From Labedaea rhizosphaerae (GTDB lineage Bacteria; Actinomycetota; Actinomycetes; Mycobacteriales; Pseudonocardiaceae), in contig NZ_SNXZ01000006.1 of NCBI RefSeq assembly GCF_004362825.1, forward strand, positions 186,001 to 250,000: a stretch of 64,000 bases of DNA. Reading direction: 5' to 3'. The position numbers and the translations under genes are program-made. Positions 16,945 to 26,925 of the stretch are shown one piece after another (within the stretch, counting starts at the first letter, position 1; each line of letters opens with the position of its first letter). A model generated the notes under the pieces. The model was not told the origin of the DNA, ran no database searches, and saw nothing but the letters and a program-made list of their open reading frames with translations.

Positions 16945-18453
16945 GTGCCGAGCCCGTTACCGACGTTGCCCACCGCGCTGCCTGGTCTCGAGGTCGCCAA
17001 GACCGTCCGGCGCGGGGTGCCGCTCGCCGTGGTCGCCATGCGCGACGACGAGGGTGAGCCGCTCGTCGGGCCGGGTGGCGAAGCGATCACCACGGACTGG
17101 GTGGCCGACGCCGGGCTGACCGCCGGCGCGGGCCAGGTCCTGTCCGGGCCGTCGGGCACGGACGTGCGCTGGGTCGTCGGCCTCGGCGACGGGGCCGTCA
17201 AGGCGTGGCGCACGGCGGGTGCCGCGCTGACCCGTGCGGTCAACACGGCCGCGGCGGCCGACGAGGAAGCCGGCCGCGCCGTGCAGCGCAACGTCCAGGT
17301 GGTGCTGCCGCCCGACGCGGGCGCCGAGCAGGTCGGGCAGTTCGCGCTCGGCGTCTTCCTCGGCGGCTACAAGTTCGTGGTGACCGAGCAGGAGGCGAAG
17401 CCGCGGCTGCGCACGCTGACGCTGATCACCGGCGGCGACTTCGCCGAGGTGGTGGCGCGGGCGCACGCACAGGCATCGGCGACCGCGCTCACCCGCGACC
17501 TGGCCAACTCCCCGTCCAACATCAAGGACCCGGCGTGGCTGGCCCGCACGGTGAGCCGGATCGCGGGCAAGGTCAACGGTCTGGCCGTGCAGGTGCGCGA
17601 CGAGCAGTGGCTGGCGCGCAACGGTTTCGGTGGCGTGCTCGCGGTCGGCGGCGGCTCGGACCGCCCGCCCCGGCTGGTGGAGCTCTCGTGGGCGCCCCGG
17701 GGCGTCAAGGGGCCGCATCTGGTCTTCGTCGGCAAGGGCATCACGTTCGACACCGGCGGCATCTCGATCAAGCCGGCCGACGGCATGCACCTGATGCGCA
17801 CCGACATGGCCGGCGGCGCGGCCGTGATGTCGGCGGTGCTTTCGGTGGCGCGGCTGGGGTTGCCGGTGCGGGTGACCGGTTTGGTGCCGTGCGCGGAGAA
17901 CCACGTGTCGGGGTCGGCGTACCGGCCGGGCGACGTGGTGCGCCACTTCGGGGGCAAGACCACCGAGGTGACCAACACCGACGCCGAGGGCCGCATGGTG
18001 CTGGCCGACGGCCTCGCCTACGCGGTGGCCGAGCTCGGCGCGGACCTGCTGGTGGACGTGGCGACCCTGACCGGCGCGATGAAGGTCTCGCTCGGCACGC
18101 GGACGGCGGGGCTCTTCGCGACCGACGACGACTTGGCCGACCGCGTGCGTGCCGCCGGTGAGCGGGTCGGCGAGGCGTTCTGGCGCATGCCGCTGGGCGG
18201 GGACTGCGACACCGTGCGGGTGGAGATGGTCGAGAGCGTCCGCAGCGACCTGGCCGACGTGCGCCAGTGCCCGCCGGGCGCGGGTGCCATCACGGCGGCG
18301 CTGTTCCTGCACGAGTTCACCGGCGGGTTGCCGTGGGCGCACCTGGACATCGCCGGGCCCGCGCGGGCGGACAAGGTCTACGACGAGGTCGTGCCCGGCG
18401 CGTCCGGGTTCGCGGCCCGGACCCTGGTGGAGCTGGCCGCTTCGTACGCGTAG
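16945..18453 (+). CDS. pepA: Leucyl aminopeptidase (M17)
   Basis: 502-residue dinuclear-metal aminopeptidase releasing N-terminal amino acids, probably hexameric and cytoplasmic. The C-terminal catalytic half shows GKGITFDTGGISIKPADGMHLMRTDM (metal Lys/Asp ligands), the signature NTDAEGRMVLADGLAYA with Asp/Glu ligands, and the Arg of that loop. The less conserved N-terminal domain spans about residues 1-170. GTG start preceded by GTGAGGA. Transcription is insulated from the upstream gene by a terminator. Confidence 0.94.
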   Translation: MPSPLPTLPTALPGLEVAKTVRRGVPLAVVAMRDDEGEPLVGPGGEAITTDWVADAGLTAGAGQVLSGPSGTDVRWVVGLGDGAVKAWRTAGAALTRAVNTAAAADEEAGRAVQRNVQVVLPPDAGAEQVGQFALGVFLGGYKFVVTEQEAKPRLRTLTLITGGDFAEVVARAHAQASATALTRDLANSPSNIKDPAWLARTVSRIAGKVNGLAVQVRDEQWLARNGFGGVLAVGGGSDRPPRLVELSWAPRGVKGPHLVFVGKGITFDTGGISIKPADGMHLMRTDMAGGAAVMSAVLSVARLGLPVRVTGLVPCAENHVSGSAYRPGDVVRHFGGKTTEVTNTDAEGRMVLADGLAYAVAELGADLLVDVATLTGAMKVSLGTRTAGLFATDDDLADRVRAAGERVGEAFWRMPLGGDCDTVRVEMVESVRSDLADVRQCPPGAGAITAALFLHEFTGGLPWAHLDIAGPARADKVYDEVVPGASGFAARTLVELAASYA

Positions 18454-18477
18454 TGACACGGCGGGTGCGGTGACGAC

Positions 18478-18942
18478 CTACGCGGATTTGCGCGTGCCGA
18501 ACACGCGGTCGAGCACCCAGAACTTGAGCACGAACACCGGCGCCCCGCTGAGCAGGTAGGCCGCGTTCAGCCAGAGCGTGCGCTCGACGCGGTCGGGCAT
18601 CCACAGGCTGACCAGCCACTCCGCGCCGCCGGTCATCAAGATCGACACGACGCCGCCGGCCGCGGTCACCAGCACGTAGGTGAGCAGCTGCGGGCGCAGC
18701 CGTTGCGGCCCCCGCACGCCCCACGCCCACCGCCGGGTCAACACGAAGTGCGGCACCGCCCCGGCCAGGAACGCCAGCGTGCTCGCCGCGAGCGCGCCCG
18801 TTCCGCCCGCGTAGAGCCACGCGAGGACCAGCTGGCTGAACGCCGTCGCGGCGAGCGAGGCGACGGCGAACTTGCCGAACACGCGGGCGAGTCGCGGCCT
18901 CGCGGCCGGCCTCGACGGCTCAGCGGCCGGCAACGTGTGCAC
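18478..18942 (-). CDS. GtrA family membrane protein
   Basis: About 154 residues with four hydrophobic spans in the GtrA pattern: FGKFAVASLAATAFSQLVLAWL, a short loop with FLAGAVPHFVLTRRWAWG, LLTYVLVTAAGGVVSIL and LLSGAPVFVLKFWVLDRVFG. GtrA proteins are proposed flippases or partners for lipid-linked sugars used in cell-wall glycan modification. The GTG at 18942 is preceded by an AATGCT -10-like box six bases upstream; a frame to 19008 is possible. Divergent from glgC. Confidence 0.85.
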   Translation of the reverse strand: MHTLPAAEPSRPAARPRLARVFGKFAVASLAATAFSQLVLAWLYAGGTGALAASTLAFLAGAVPHFVLTRRWAWGVRGPQRLRPQLLTYVLVTAAGGVVSILMTGGAEWLVSLWMPDRVERTLWLNAAYLLSGAPVFVLKFWVLDRVFGTRKSA

Positions 18943-19070
18943 GGCCCCAGCATTCCCCACGCGAGCTGAAAGTCCTCTGAGGGTGCGAGTGTGGCGTCCG
19001 TGCGGCACCCGGGTGAACAGGCGCGAGGTCGTGTGGCAGGAACCACCACCACGCAGCTAGGGTCACGATC

Positions 19071-20288
19071 GTGAAAGGCCAGCCGCGTGTGCTCGGGATC
19101 GTGCTGGCCGGTGGCGAGGGCAAGCGCCTCTGGCCGCTGACCGCCGACCGGGCGAAGCCGGCCGTGCCGTTCGGCGGCAACTACCGGCTGATCGACTTCG
19201 TGCTGTCCAACCTGCTCAACGGCGGACTGCACCAGCTGTGCGTGCTGACGCAGTACAAGTCGCACTCGCTGGACCGGCACATCTCCACCACGTGGCGGCT
19301 GTCCAGCGTGCTCGGCCAATACATCACCCCGGTGCCCGCGCAACAGCGCCTGGGCCCGCGCTGGTACACCGGCAGCGCCGACGCGATCTTCCAGTCGCTG
19401 AACCTCGTCTACGACGAGAACCCGGACCACATCGCGGTCTTCGGCGCCGACCACGTGTACCGGATGGACACGTCGCAGATGTTCGACCAGCACATCGAGA
19501 GCGGCGCCGGCGTGACCGTGGCCGGGATCCGGGTGCCGCGCACCGAGGCGAAGGCGTTCGGCTGCATCGACTCCGACGCGTCCGGCAAGATCACCCGGTT
19601 CCTGGAGAAGCCCGCCGATCCACCGCACGTGCCCGACGACCCGGACGTGACGTTCGCCTCCATGGGCAACTACGTCTTCCGCACCGAGGTGCTGCTCGAA
19701 GCCCTGCGCGCCGACGCCGCCGACCCCGAATCCATGCACGACATGGGCGGCGACATCATCCCCATGCTGGTCGACCAGGGCCGCGCGCACGTCTACGACT
19801 TCGCCGACAACGACGTGCCCGGCGCCACCGAACGCGACCGCGGCTACTGGCGCGACGTCGGCACCCTGGACGCCTACTACGACGCGCACCTCGACCTCGT
19901 GTCCGTGCACCCCGTCTTCAACCTCTACAACCAGAAGTGGCCGATCCGGACCGCGACGCCGCCGCTGCCGCCCGCCAAGTTCGTCAACGGGGGCAGCGCG
20001 CAGGAGTCGATCGTCGGGCCGGGCTCGATCATCTCCGGCTCGTCGGTGACCGAGTCCGTGGTCAGCGCCGACGTGACCATCGAGGACGGCGCCGTCGTCG
20101 AGGGCGCGGTGCTGCTGCCCGGCGTGCGGATCGGCAAGGGCGCGGTCGTGCGCAAGGCGATCCTGGACAAGAACGTCGTGGTCGCCGACGGCGTGCAACT
20201 GGGCGTGGACCTCGCGGCGGACCGCGAGAACTACACCGTCAGCGCGGGCGGCGTGGTCATCCTCGGCAAGGGCGTGCGAGCGGACTAG
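19071..20288 (+). CDS. glgC: Glucose-1-phosphate adenylyltransferase
   Basis: 405-residue ADP-glucose pyrophosphorylase, supplying ADP-glucose for glycogen, maltosyl-phosphate or GDP-independent alpha-glucans. N-terminal [17 protein letters not shown] with AKPAVPFGG is the nucleotidyl-transfer loop; [10 protein letters not shown] carries the metal Asp. A left-handed beta-helix tail (hexapeptide-like [40 protein letters not shown] split over 300-390) is present. The GTG is seven bases after TAGGGT (leaderless). In mycobacteria glgA is divergent from glgC; here GtrA and pepA take that place. Confidence 0.96.
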   Translation: MKGQPRVLGIVLAGGEGKRLWPLTADRAKPAVPFGGNYRLIDFVLSNLLNGGLHQLCVLTQYKSHSLDRHISTTWRLSSVLGQYITPVPAQQRLGPRWYTGSADAIFQSLNLVYDENPDHIAVFGADHVYRMDTSQMFDQHIESGAGVTVAGIRVPRTEAKAFGCIDSDASGKITRFLEKPADPPHVPDDPDVTFASMGNYVFRTEVLLEALRADAADPESMHDMGGDIIPMLVDQGRAHVYDFADNDVPGATERDRGYWRDVGTLDAYYDAHLDLVSVHPVFNLYNQKWPIRTATPPLPPAKFVNGGSAQESIVGPGSIISGSSVTESVVSADVTIEDGAVVEGAVLLPGVRIGKGAVVRKAILDKNVVVADGVQLGVDLAADRENYTVSAGGVVILGKGVRAD

Positions 20289-20340
20289 CCATGAATGTCC
20301 CATTCAGGACGCTGGGTGCCACGAATGGGACATTCATGGC
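20288..20340. terminator. 18-bp perfect inverted repeat between convergent genes
   Basis: GCCATGAATGTCCCATTC (20288-20305) pairs exactly with GAATGGGACATTCATGGC (20323-20340) over a 17-base loop. It starts at the last base of the glgC stop codon and serves both converging genes. The ATGAATGTCCCATTC palindrome resembles short elements dispersed in Pseudonocardiaceae genomes (recalled, unverified). There is no T-tract, so termination is inferred from position and strength. Confidence 0.65.
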
Positions 20341-20355
20341 ACGGTGCCGAGCGGA

Positions 20356-21006
20356 CTAGAGCTTGGCGGCCACCAGCAGGCCGTCGCCTACGCCGAGCAG
20401 GGCGGGTACCAGTCGTTCATCGTCGCGCACCGCGCGGCTGACCTCGCGGATCGCCAGCGTCTCGGCGTCGCGGATGGCCGGGTTGATCACGCGGCCGTGC
20501 CAGAGCACGTTGTCGAACGCGATCACGCCGCCCGGGCGCAGCAGCCGCACACCGTGCTCGTGGTACTTCGGGTACTCGGCCTTCGCCGCGTCGACGAACA
20601 CCAGGTCGTAGCCGCCGTCGGTCAGGCGCGGGAGCACGTCCAGGGCCCGCCCCATGATCAACCGCGTGCGGCCCGGCCCGAACCCGGCCTCGAGGAACGC
20701 CCGCTTGGCCGCGGCCTGGTTCTCCGGCTCGACGTCGATCGAGGTCAGCACGCCCTCCGGGGCCATGCCACGCAGCAGGTTCAACCCGCTCACCCCGGCC
20801 CCGGTGCCGATCTCCACCACCGACTTCGCGCGCACCGCGGTCGCCAGGAATCGCAAGGTCGCCCCGCCCGCGCTGCCGATGGGCACGCAGCCGAGCTGGT
20901 GGCCCCGCGCCCGCGCGGCCGCGAGCACGTCGTCATCGCTCTGGTAGCCCTCGATGTGGTCGCGCAGGCCCGCCAGGTCTTCCGGTTCCACTGATGGGGT
21001 GGTCAC
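20356..21006 (-). CDS. O-methyltransferase (Rv1220c-like)
   Basis: 216-residue SAM-dependent methyltransferase of the catechol/caffeoyl-CoA O-methyltransferase fold. Motif I is [26 protein letters not shown] carries the acidic ribose-binding residue; [16 protein letters not shown] and [17 protein letters not shown] are the metal-site motifs (Asp, Asp-Asn). GTG 21006 selected. Its place just upstream of and divergent from sigE matches Rv1220c/Rv1221. Substrate unknown. Confidence 0.9.
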   Translation of the reverse strand: MTTPSVEPEDLAGLRDHIEGYQSDDDVLAAARARGHQLGCVPIGSAGGATLRFLATAVRAKSVVEIGTGAGVSGLNLLRGMAPEGVLTSIDVEPENQAAAKRAFLEAGFGPGRTRLIMGRALDVLPRLTDGGYDLVFVDAAKAEYPKYHEHGVRLLRPGGVIAFDNVLWHGRVINPAIRDAETLAIREVSRAVRDDERLVPALLGVGDGLLVAAKL

Positions 21007-21063
21007 GACTGGCGAGATTACTGCCGAGACACCGCTGAACGGGCGAACCACTCAGCAAAACAG

Positions 21064-21094
21064 TTTCTCAGTTTTCTCTCAGTCGATTCTCACT
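21064..21094 (+). promoter_or_regulatory. MprA-box-like direct repeats upstream of sigE
   Basis: TTTCTCAG (21064-21071) and TCTCTCAG (21075-21082) are 8-bp direct repeats 3 bp apart, followed by a weaker TTCTCACT at 21087-21094; another CTCAG lies at 21051. Two loosely conserved octamers with a 3-bp gap is the recalled architecture of the mycobacterial MprA site that controls sigE. It is an AT-rich island in the divergent promoter region. Confidence 0.5.
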
Positions 21095-21162
21095 ACCGTC
21101 CCAGGACAAGGAGCGATAGTTGGTATCGGCGGGGACCAACCTCTGGGGGAGCGGGGAACACA

Positions 21163-21807
21163 GTGAGCAAGGTGGACGTTGGGGAGAGCAGTGGTACCAG
21201 CCACGGCCCGGAGGTGGACACCCGCACGATGACCGTGCAACTGGAGCAGCATGGCCCCGTCGACATCGACGGCGATGCCGCGTGGACCCCGCCCACCTGG
21301 GACGAGGTCGTCCGCGAGCACGCCGATCGGGTCTACCGCCTTGCCTACCGCCTGACCGGCAACGCGCACGACGCCGAGGACCTCACCCAGGAGACGTTCA
21401 TCCGGGTGTTCCGCTCGCTCGCGTCCTACAAGCCCGGGACCTTCGAGGGCTGGCTGCACCGCATCACCACGAACTTGTTCCTCGACATGGCCCGCCGCCG
21501 CTCGCGGCTGCGCATGGAAGGCCTGCCCGACGACACCGACCGCATCGTGGGCGACGACCCGAGCCCCGAGCAGGTCTACACCGACACGCACCTGGACCCG
21601 GACCTGCAGGCCGCGCTCGACGAGCTGCCGCCGGAGTTCCGCGCCGCCGTCGTGCTGTGTGACGTGGAAGGCCTGTCGTACGAGGAGATCGGCGCCACCC
21701 TGGGGGTGAAGCTCGGTACTGTGCGGTCGAGGATTCACCGGGGCAGGGCGGCGCTTCGAGCCAGCCTGGAGCGGCGGCGGAAGGTTCAGGAGGGTTCGGC
21801 CTCATGA
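21163..21807 (+). CDS. sigE: ECF sigma factor, SigE type
   Basis: 214-residue extracytoplasmic-function sigma factor. Region 2 is [49 protein letters not shown] in three blocks; region 4 is [45 protein letters not shown]. An N-terminal extension of about 45 residues precedes region 2, as in mycobacterial SigE, which has several starts; ATG 21229 is an internal alternative. GTG 21163 was taken. Coupled to the anti-sigma gene (ATGA). With htrA and tatB downstream it forms the envelope-stress block. Confidence 0.93.
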   Translation: MSKVDVGESSGTSHGPEVDTRTMTVQLEQHGPVDIDGDAAWTPPTWDEVVREHADRVYRLAYRLTGNAHDAEDLTQETFIRVFRSLASYKPGTFEGWLHRITTNLFLDMARRRSRLRMEGLPDDTDRIVGDDPSPEQVYTDTHLDPDLQAALDELPPEFRAAVVLCDVEGLSYEEIGATLGVKLGTVRSRIHRGRAALRASLERRRKVQEGSAS

Positions 21808-22445
21808 CCGATCTTCGGGGTTGGGGCACGTCCGTACCGCACTTGTTGCCCGACGCTGTGGTCGCCTACGTCGACGGTGAGCTCTCGCCGAGCTCGCACG
21901 ACCGCGCGTCCGCCCACGTGGCCGGGTGCGCGTTCTGCGCCGCCGAGGTGACCGCCCAGCGCCAGGCCCGCGCCGCCGTGCGCGCCGCCGACACGCCGTG
22001 CACGCCCGCCGGGCTGCTCGCCGCCTTGCGCGCCATTCCCCAGCACGTCGACCTGCCGAGCGCCCCGGACAACCTCGCGGTCTCCGACGACGGGCAGTTG
22101 GTCGTCGTGCAGCGACCGGATGCCGTCTCACCGCTCGGGTCCTCGGCCGCTCTGGGCTCTTCGGCGCCGCTCGGCCACGGATCGGCTGTGCTCGGCCAGC
22201 GGCCGAAGTCCGGTCGTGCGTTGCCCGGCCGGGCCGCGCAGGGCGCCGGCGTGGTCGTGTCCGGGTTGGTGCTCGGGGCGTTGGCCCTGGTGACGCCGGG
22301 ATCCGGGACGCCGCAGGAATCGGTGCCCGGCCCTCAGGGCGAGGTCCGCCCCGCCGCGGTCTTCGGCGTGGCCCAACCGGCCACCCGCCCCCAGACCCGC
22401 GCCGCCGCCATGGCCGTCGCCCTCCGCGACGCCAAGGCCAGCTAA
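21804..22445 (+). CDS. rseA: Zinc-binding anti-sigma factor, RseA type
   Basis: 213 residues. The N-terminal domain holds the ZAS motif HVAGCAFC (His, Cys, Cys) with [15 protein letters not shown] before it, which would clamp SigE. The middle is low-complexity ([12 protein letters not shown]), and a hydrophobic stretch ([15 protein letters not shown], about 150-164) could be a membrane span, unlike the shorter mycobacterial RseA. The start overlaps the sigE stop, so stoichiometric coupled synthesis is expected. Release may be by redox change at the zinc or by proteolysis. Confidence 0.88.
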   Translation: MTDLRGWGTSVPHLLPDAVVAYVDGELSPSSHDRASAHVAGCAFCAAEVTAQRQARAAVRAADTPCTPAGLLAALRAIPQHVDLPSAPDNLAVSDDGQLVVVQRPDAVSPLGSSAALGSSAPLGHGSAVLGQRPKSGRALPGRAAQGAGVVVSGLVLGALALVTPGSGTPQESVPGPQGEVRPAAVFGVAQPATRPQTRAAAMAVALRDAKAS

Positions 22446-22480
22446 CCCACCCCTCCCCTCCGCTTCTCCTTTCCCCCGAC

Positions 22481-22625
22481 GGGCGTGTCCCACATTCGCG
22501 CGGGGTGTGTCCCACGTTCCCGTCGGGCGTGTCCCACGTTCGCGCGGGGTACGTCCCATGTTCGGAAGAGGGGACACACCCGGTCAGAAGAGGGGACACA
22601 CCGGGTCGGAAGAGGGGACTCGCCA
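22481..22625. repeat. Second 22-bp-periodic inverted array
   Basis: Four units with core GTGTCCCACGTTCG on the left (22481-22568) and about three units with core AGGGGACACACCGGG on the right (22568-22625), both at 22-bp period, forming converging arms like the array at 3260-3500. It fills the gap between rseA and htrA and could affect read-through into htrA. No ORF in it is convincing. Confidence 0.85.
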
Positions 22626-22712
22626 TGGTTGGCGGGGTCGAAACCGTAACTTCACTGGGGACCAGGCAGTCTGATCAGCACAAGCCGAGCGGAGCCTGGT
22701 GACCGACGAGCG

Positions 22713-24230
22713 ATGACTGAGCAGCACGACAACGACACCCAACCCGAGGCCGGGCGCATCCCCGCCGACCAGCGGGTCGGGCCGCGCCCGTTGGAGCGCC
22801 CACCGGTCGATCCGGGTGCGGCCGCCGTCTTCGCCCGCCCGAACGGCGTGCAGGGCGCCTTCGCGCCCACCAACGCCAACCACCTCGGCGGCATCCGCTC
22901 GGCGCCGCCGCCCCCGCAAGCCCTGGTCTCGGCCTTCAGCCGGCCGCCGACCACCAACGGCGAGACCCTGCAGCGCCCGCCGGGTGAGGTCGACGAGGGG
23001 CCGGACGCCGAAGACCCGATGTGGTCGGGTTCGTCACCGTGGCGCGATCCCGGTGCGGGCGCGGTCGTCGGGCCGCCGGCGCTGGACCCCAACGACGACG
23101 AACCCGCCACCAAGGCCAAGCCCAAGGGCCCGCTGCTGAGCCTGCCCGAGCTGTTGTTCGGCCGGCGGGTGAAGCCGGTCGCGTTGATCCTGCTCGCCGT
23201 CGTCGCGCTGCTGATCGGCACCGCGGGCGGCGCGCTCGGGTTCTTCCTGGGCAAGCAAGGCGACTCGCTCACCGACGACGGTGTCTCCCTGGCCACCGTC
23301 TCGCCGGCCAAGGAACGCCCGGCCGGGTCGGTCGCCGACATCGCGCACCGGGTCACCCCGGCGGTCGTGTCCATCGAGATCCGCGGGAACCAGGTCTCCG
23401 CGGTCGGTTCGGGCGTGGTGATCGACGGCAAGGGCTACGTGCTCACCAACTTCCACGTGGTCGACGCGGGCAGCCAGGACTCCAGCGCCAAGATCACCGC
23501 CGTCTTCACCAACGGCAAGCGGGTCCCGGCACAGGTCGTGGGCACCGACCCGAAGACCGACCTCGCGGTGATCAAGGTCGACTTGACCGACCTCACCGTG
23601 ATCCAGTTCGGCAACTCCGACGACCTGCAGGTCGGCGACGAGGTCATCGCGATCGGCTCGCCGCTCGGCCTGGCCGACACGGTCACGTCCGGCATCGTGT
23701 CCGCGCTGCACCGCCCGGTCACCGCGGACGACGGCGCCGGCGGCGGCACCGTCACCTACGACGCGATCCAGACCGACGCGGCCATCAACCACGGCAACTC
23801 CGGCGGTGCGCTCGTGGACACCACCGGCGCGCTCGTCGGCATCAACTCGGCCATCCGCAGCGGTGGCGGCGAGGACTCGGGCAGCATCGGCCTCGGCTTC
23901 GCGATCCCGGTCAACGACGCCCGCAAGGTGGCCGAGTCGCTGATCAGGACCGGCAAGGTCGCGCACGCGGACCTCGGCGTGAACGTCCGCTCGGTGTCGG
24001 CGGAGACGGCGGAGGGCGCCCAGGTGGTCAACGTCGTCGACGGCGGCGCGGCCAAGCAGGCGGGCATCCGCGAGGGCGACGTGATCCGCAAGGTCGGCGA
24101 CCGGCCGGTGCGCAACGCCCCCGAACTGACCGTCGCGGTGCGCGAGCACAACCCAGGCGACACCGTCCCGGTGGAACTGGCACGGCAAGGGCGAGATCTC
24201 ACGGTTCAAGTGACGTTGCGCTCGGATTAG
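22713..24230 (+). CDS. htrA: HtrA-type serine protease with PDZ domain
   Basis: 505 residues. A disordered Pro-rich cytoplasmic region (1-145) is followed by one membrane span ([25 protein letters not shown], about 152-176). The trypsin-like domain has His in LTNFHVV, Asp in DLAVIKVD and Ser in [10 protein letters not shown], and a C-terminal PDZ domain ([18 protein letters not shown]...RKVGDRPV) completes it. It degrades or refolds damaged extracytoplasmic proteins. sigE-rseA-htrA-tatB matches Rv1221-Rv1224. ATG 22713 used; the Shine-Dalgarno is weak. Confidence 0.94.
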   Translation: MTEQHDNDTQPEAGRIPADQRVGPRPLERPPVDPGAAAVFARPNGVQGAFAPTNANHLGGIRSAPPPPQALVSAFSRPPTTNGETLQRPPGEVDEGPDAEDPMWSGSSPWRDPGAGAVVGPPALDPNDDEPATKAKPKGPLLSLPELLFGRRVKPVALILLAVVALLIGTAGGALGFFLGKQGDSLTDDGVSLATVSPAKERPAGSVADIAHRVTPAVVSIEIRGNQVSAVGSGVVIDGKGYVLTNFHVVDAGSQDSSAKITAVFTNGKRVPAQVVGTDPKTDLAVIKVDLTDLTVIQFGNSDDLQVGDEVIAIGSPLGLADTVTSGIVSALHRPVTADDGAGGGTVTYDAIQTDAAINHGNSGGALVDTTGALVGINSAIRSGGGEDSGSIGLGFAIPVNDARKVAESLIRTGKVAHADLGVNVRSVSAETAEGAQVVNVVDGGAAKQAGIREGDVIRKVGDRPVRNAPELTVAVREHNPGDTVPVELARQGRDLTVQVTLRSD

Positions 24231-24240
24231 GCTGGTTCAC

Positions 24241-24639
24241 GTGTTCGAGAACGTCGGGTGGCCCGAAATCCTGGTGCTGGTGCTCGCCGGGCTGTTCATC
24301 CTCGGCCCGGAACGCCTGCCGTCGGCGGCCGCGTGGCTGGGCCGCAACGTGCGCAAGGTGCGGGAGTACGCCTCGGGCGCGCGCGACCAGCTGAAGAACG
24401 AGCTGGGTCCCGAGTACGACGAGCTGCGCAAGCCGCTGGAGGACCTGCAGCGCCTGCGCGGCTTCAACCCCCGGGCCGCGATGACGAAGCACCTCTTCGA
24501 CGACGTGGGCGACGACTCGTCGTACAAGCCGAACGGCCACCCGGGCCCGATCGGCAACAACGGCACCGACGCCACGAAGAGCGACAACCGCCCGCTCGAA
24601 GCCGGCGAGAAGCCCCCGGTGGACCCCGACCTCACCTGA
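24241..24639 (+). CDS. tatB: Sec-independent translocase protein TatB
   Basis: 132 residues: a short N-terminal membrane helix with [27 protein letters not shown], where the Glu and the G-P hinge are TatA/B hallmarks, an amphipathic helix ([23 protein letters not shown]) and a disordered acidic tail. Part of the twin-arginine export receptor with TatC. GTG start 10 bp after htrA, so cotranscribed; the linkage ties export of folded proteins to the SigE block. 24640-24728 is an AT-richer gap with no feature. Confidence 0.93.
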   Translation: MFENVGWPEILVLVLAGLFILGPERLPSAAAWLGRNVRKVREYASGARDQLKNELGPEYDELRKPLEDLQRLRGFNPRAAMTKHLFDDVGDDSSYKPNGHPGPIGNNGTDATKSDNRPLEAGEKPPVDPDLT

Positions 24640-24728
24640 GCCGGGTCCCACAAGCCGGGCGAGCAAGTGGCGGTCGAAGCGATGTTTCCAAATAACGAGC
24701 TGAAGTCGAGGTTCGGAATATTGCCTGG

Positions 24729-25058
24729 TCAGGTGCGGGGTGCGTACATGATCACGGCCATGCCGAGCAGGCAGATCACCGCGCCGGCGAGGTCGAACCG
24801 GTCGGGTCGGTAGCCGTCGGCGACCACGCCCCACGCGAGCGAGCCGGCCACGAAGATCCCGCCGTAGGCGGCCAGGATGCGGCCGAAGTTCGCGTCGGAC
24901 TGGAACGTGGCGACCACGCCGTAGAGGCTGAGCGCGAGTGCGCCCGCGCCGATCCACGCCCAGCCGCGGTGCTCGCGGATGCCTTGCCACATCAGCCATG
25001 CGCCGCCGATCTCGAGGACCGCGGCGAGTACGAACAGCGCGACCGAGCGCAGGATCAC
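24729..25058 (-). CDS. YnfA family (UPF0060) membrane protein
   Basis: 109-residue protein with four membrane spans, starting [24 protein letters not shown] and containing [36 protein letters not shown] in the middle. YnfA/SMR-like proteins are proposed small-drug exporters; the family has the membrane Glu expected (LEIGGAW). GTG 25058 overlaps the stop of the MarR gene (GTGA), so the pair is a regulator-transporter operon. Confidence 0.9.
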   Translation of the reverse strand: MILRSVALFVLAAVLEIGGAWLMWQGIREHRGWAWIGAGALALSLYGVVATFQSDANFGRILAAYGGIFVAGSLAWGVVADGYRPDRFDLAGAVICLLGMAVIMYAPRT

Positions 25059-25510
25059 TGGGTTGCTAGGCGTTCGCAGACCGCGCCGATCTCGTTCAGT
25101 TCGTCCTCGCCGAGCAGCGAGACGAAGTGCTCGACGACGCCGGCGAGGTGGGTGCGCGACGCCGTGCGCAACGTGTCCAGCCCGGCCTGTGTGAGCACCG
25201 CCACCACACCCCGCCCGTCGCTGTCGACGCGTTCGCGGCAGACCAGCCCGGCCACCTCGAGCCGGTCGACCAGGCGGGTCACGCCGGAGCGCGACAGCAG
25301 CACGGCGTCGGCGAGTTCGGCCATCCGCAGGCGGCGCTGCGGCGCCTCGGCGAGCTGGACCAGCACGTCGTAGCCGCCGAGGGACAGGTTGCGCTCCGCG
25401 ACGAGCTCTGCCTCGAGGAGCCGGGTTATCCGGGCGTGGGCGCGCAGGAACGACCGCCACGCGCTCAGTTGTTCGCGGGTCGGGACGCGGGAAACGGCCT
25501 GATCGGGCAC
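25055..25510 (-). CDS. MarR family regulator
   Basis: 151-residue winged-helix regulator: [47 protein letters not shown] is the DNA-binding core and [19 protein letters not shown] the wing. The GTG at 25510 lies six bases after a TACCAT -10 box (25522-25517), supporting this start over the longer frame. Translationally coupled to the YnfA-type transporter it probably represses. Divergent from mrp, sharing a 67-bp promoter gap. Confidence 0.9.
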   Translation of the reverse strand: MPDQAVSRVPTREQLSAWRSFLRAHARITRLLEAELVAERNLSLGGYDVLVQLAEAPQRRLRMAELADAVLLSRSGVTRLVDRLEVAGLVCRERVDSDGRGVVAVLTQAGLDTLRTASRTHLAGVVEHFVSLLGEDELNEIGAVCERLATQ

Positions 25511-25577
25511 AGGCCGATGGTACGGAAGGCACGCCTGACCGCGAGGGCGCGGGTGGGCGGTCCGTAGCATGGAACCC

Positions 25578-26723
25578 GTGAGCAACGCGCAGACCATGCC
25601 CAATGTCGATGCGGTACGCAAGGCCTTGGCCACGGTGCAGGACCCGGAGATCAACAAGCCGATCACCGATCTCGGCATGGTCAAGGACGTGACCATCGGC
25701 GAGGACGGGGTCGTCGACGTCGCGGTCTACCTGACCGTGGCGGGCTGTCCGCTGCGCGACAAGATCACCAAGGACGTGACCGCGGCGGTGGCCGCGCTCG
25801 ACGGCGTGCGCGACGTGCGCGTGACGCTGGACGTGATGAGCGACCAGCAGCGCACGGAGCTGCGCCGCTCGCTGCGCGGCGAGAGCGAGGACCCGGTCAT
25901 CCCGTTCGCCCAGCCGGGCTCGCTGACGCGCGTGTACTGCGTCGCGTCCGGCAAGGGCGGCGTCGGCAAGTCCAGCGTGACGGTGAACCTCGCGGTGGCC
26001 ATGGCCGAGCGCGGCCTGAAGGTCGGCATCGTGGACGCCGACATCTACGGCCACTCGATCCCGCGCATGGTCGGCACGACGGAGAAGCCGACCAAGGTCG
26101 AGAAGATGATCCTGCCGCCCCAGGCCAACGGCGTGAAGGTCATCTCGATCGGCATGTTCACGCCGGGCAACACCCCGGTGGTCTGGCGCGGGCCGATGCT
26201 GCACCGCGCGTTGCAGCAGTTCCTGGCCGACGTGTTCTGGGGCGACCTGGACGTGCTGCTGCTCGACCTGCCGCCTGGCACCGGCGACATCGCGATCTCG
26301 GTGGCCCAGTTGATCCCGAACGCGGAGATCCTGGTGGTCACCACCCCGCAGCAGGCCGCGGCCGAGGTGGCCGAGCGCGCCGGGGCGATCGCCCTGCAGA
26401 CCCGTCAGCGGGTCGCCGGCGTGATCGAGAACATGTCGTGGCTGGAACTGCCCGACGGCGGGCGGATGGACGTCTTCGGTTCCGGTGGCGGGGCCTCGGT
26501 GGCTTCGTCGCTGTCCCAGGCCGTCGGGGCCGACGTGCCGTTGCTGGGTCAGGTGCCGCTGGACCCGCGGCTGCGCGAGGCCGGCGACGCGGGGACGCCG
26601 ATCGTCAAGGCGGTGCCGGAGAGCGCGGCGGCGCAGGTGCTGACGGAGATCGCGAAGAAGCTGTCGGTCCGGGCGCGCGGGCTGGCCGGCCGGATGCTGT
26701 CGGTGAGCCCGGCGGGCCGCTAG
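25578..26723 (+). CDS. mrp: Mrp/NBP35 family iron-sulfur carrier ATPase
   Basis: 381 residues. The N-terminal MIP18/DUF59 domain (about 10-85; [28 protein letters not shown]) is followed by a P-loop ATPase with deviant Walker [24 protein letters not shown] and [11 protein letters not shown]. Such proteins carry and deliver Fe-S clusters; the usual CxxC of the C-terminal half is not present here. GTG 25578 is seven bases after TAGCAT (25565-25570), supporting leaderless translation; ATG 25569 overlaps that box. Position matches Rv1229c. Confidence 0.93.
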   Translation: MSNAQTMPNVDAVRKALATVQDPEINKPITDLGMVKDVTIGEDGVVDVAVYLTVAGCPLRDKITKDVTAAVAALDGVRDVRVTLDVMSDQQRTELRRSLRGESEDPVIPFAQPGSLTRVYCVASGKGGVGKSSVTVNLAVAMAERGLKVGIVDADIYGHSIPRMVGTTEKPTKVEKMILPPQANGVKVISIGMFTPGNTPVVWRGPMLHRALQQFLADVFWGDLDVLLLDLPPGTGDIAISVAQLIPNAEILVVTTPQQAAAEVAERAGAIALQTRQRVAGVIENMSWLELPDGGRMDVFGSGGGASVASSLSQAVGADVPLLGQVPLDPRLREAGDAGTPIVKAVPESAAAQVLTEIAKKLSVRARGLAGRMLSVSPAGR

Positions 26724-26923
26724 TCAGCGACGATTTCGTCGACCGCGACGCCCAGTTCCCGGGCGATGCGGTGGAGCTTGATCATCGCGGTCGCGTCGTC
26801 GCGGTTCTCGATGTTGCGCAACGAGCCCGGATTGGTGAAGCCGACCCGGGCGGCGAGTTCGGCGGTGGTGAGGCCGCGTTCATGGCGTCGTCTGCGGATC
26901 TGCGCGCCATTCGGTCGAGGCAT
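26720..26923 (-). CDS. Small XRE-type HTH protein
   Basis: 67 residues, nearly all helix-turn-helix: [54 protein letters not shown] in sequence blocks, a minimal Cro/C1-type DNA-binding domain. ATG 26923 lies 3 bp after the stop of the zinc-ribbon gene upstream, so they are probably one transcript. Its end overlaps the convergent mrp stop. Target and trigger unknown; the pair resembles a mobile or phage-derived regulatory unit. Confidence 0.8.
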   Translation of the reverse strand: MPRPNGAQIRRRRHERGLTTAELAARVGFTNPGSLRNIENRDDATAMIKLHRIARELGVAVDEIVAD

Positions 26924-26925
26924 CC

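Noticed and set aside
18738..20303. 521-codon minus-strand frame opposite glgC
   Set aside because: The plus-strand glgC is unmistakable, and the antisense frame has no recognisable domain.
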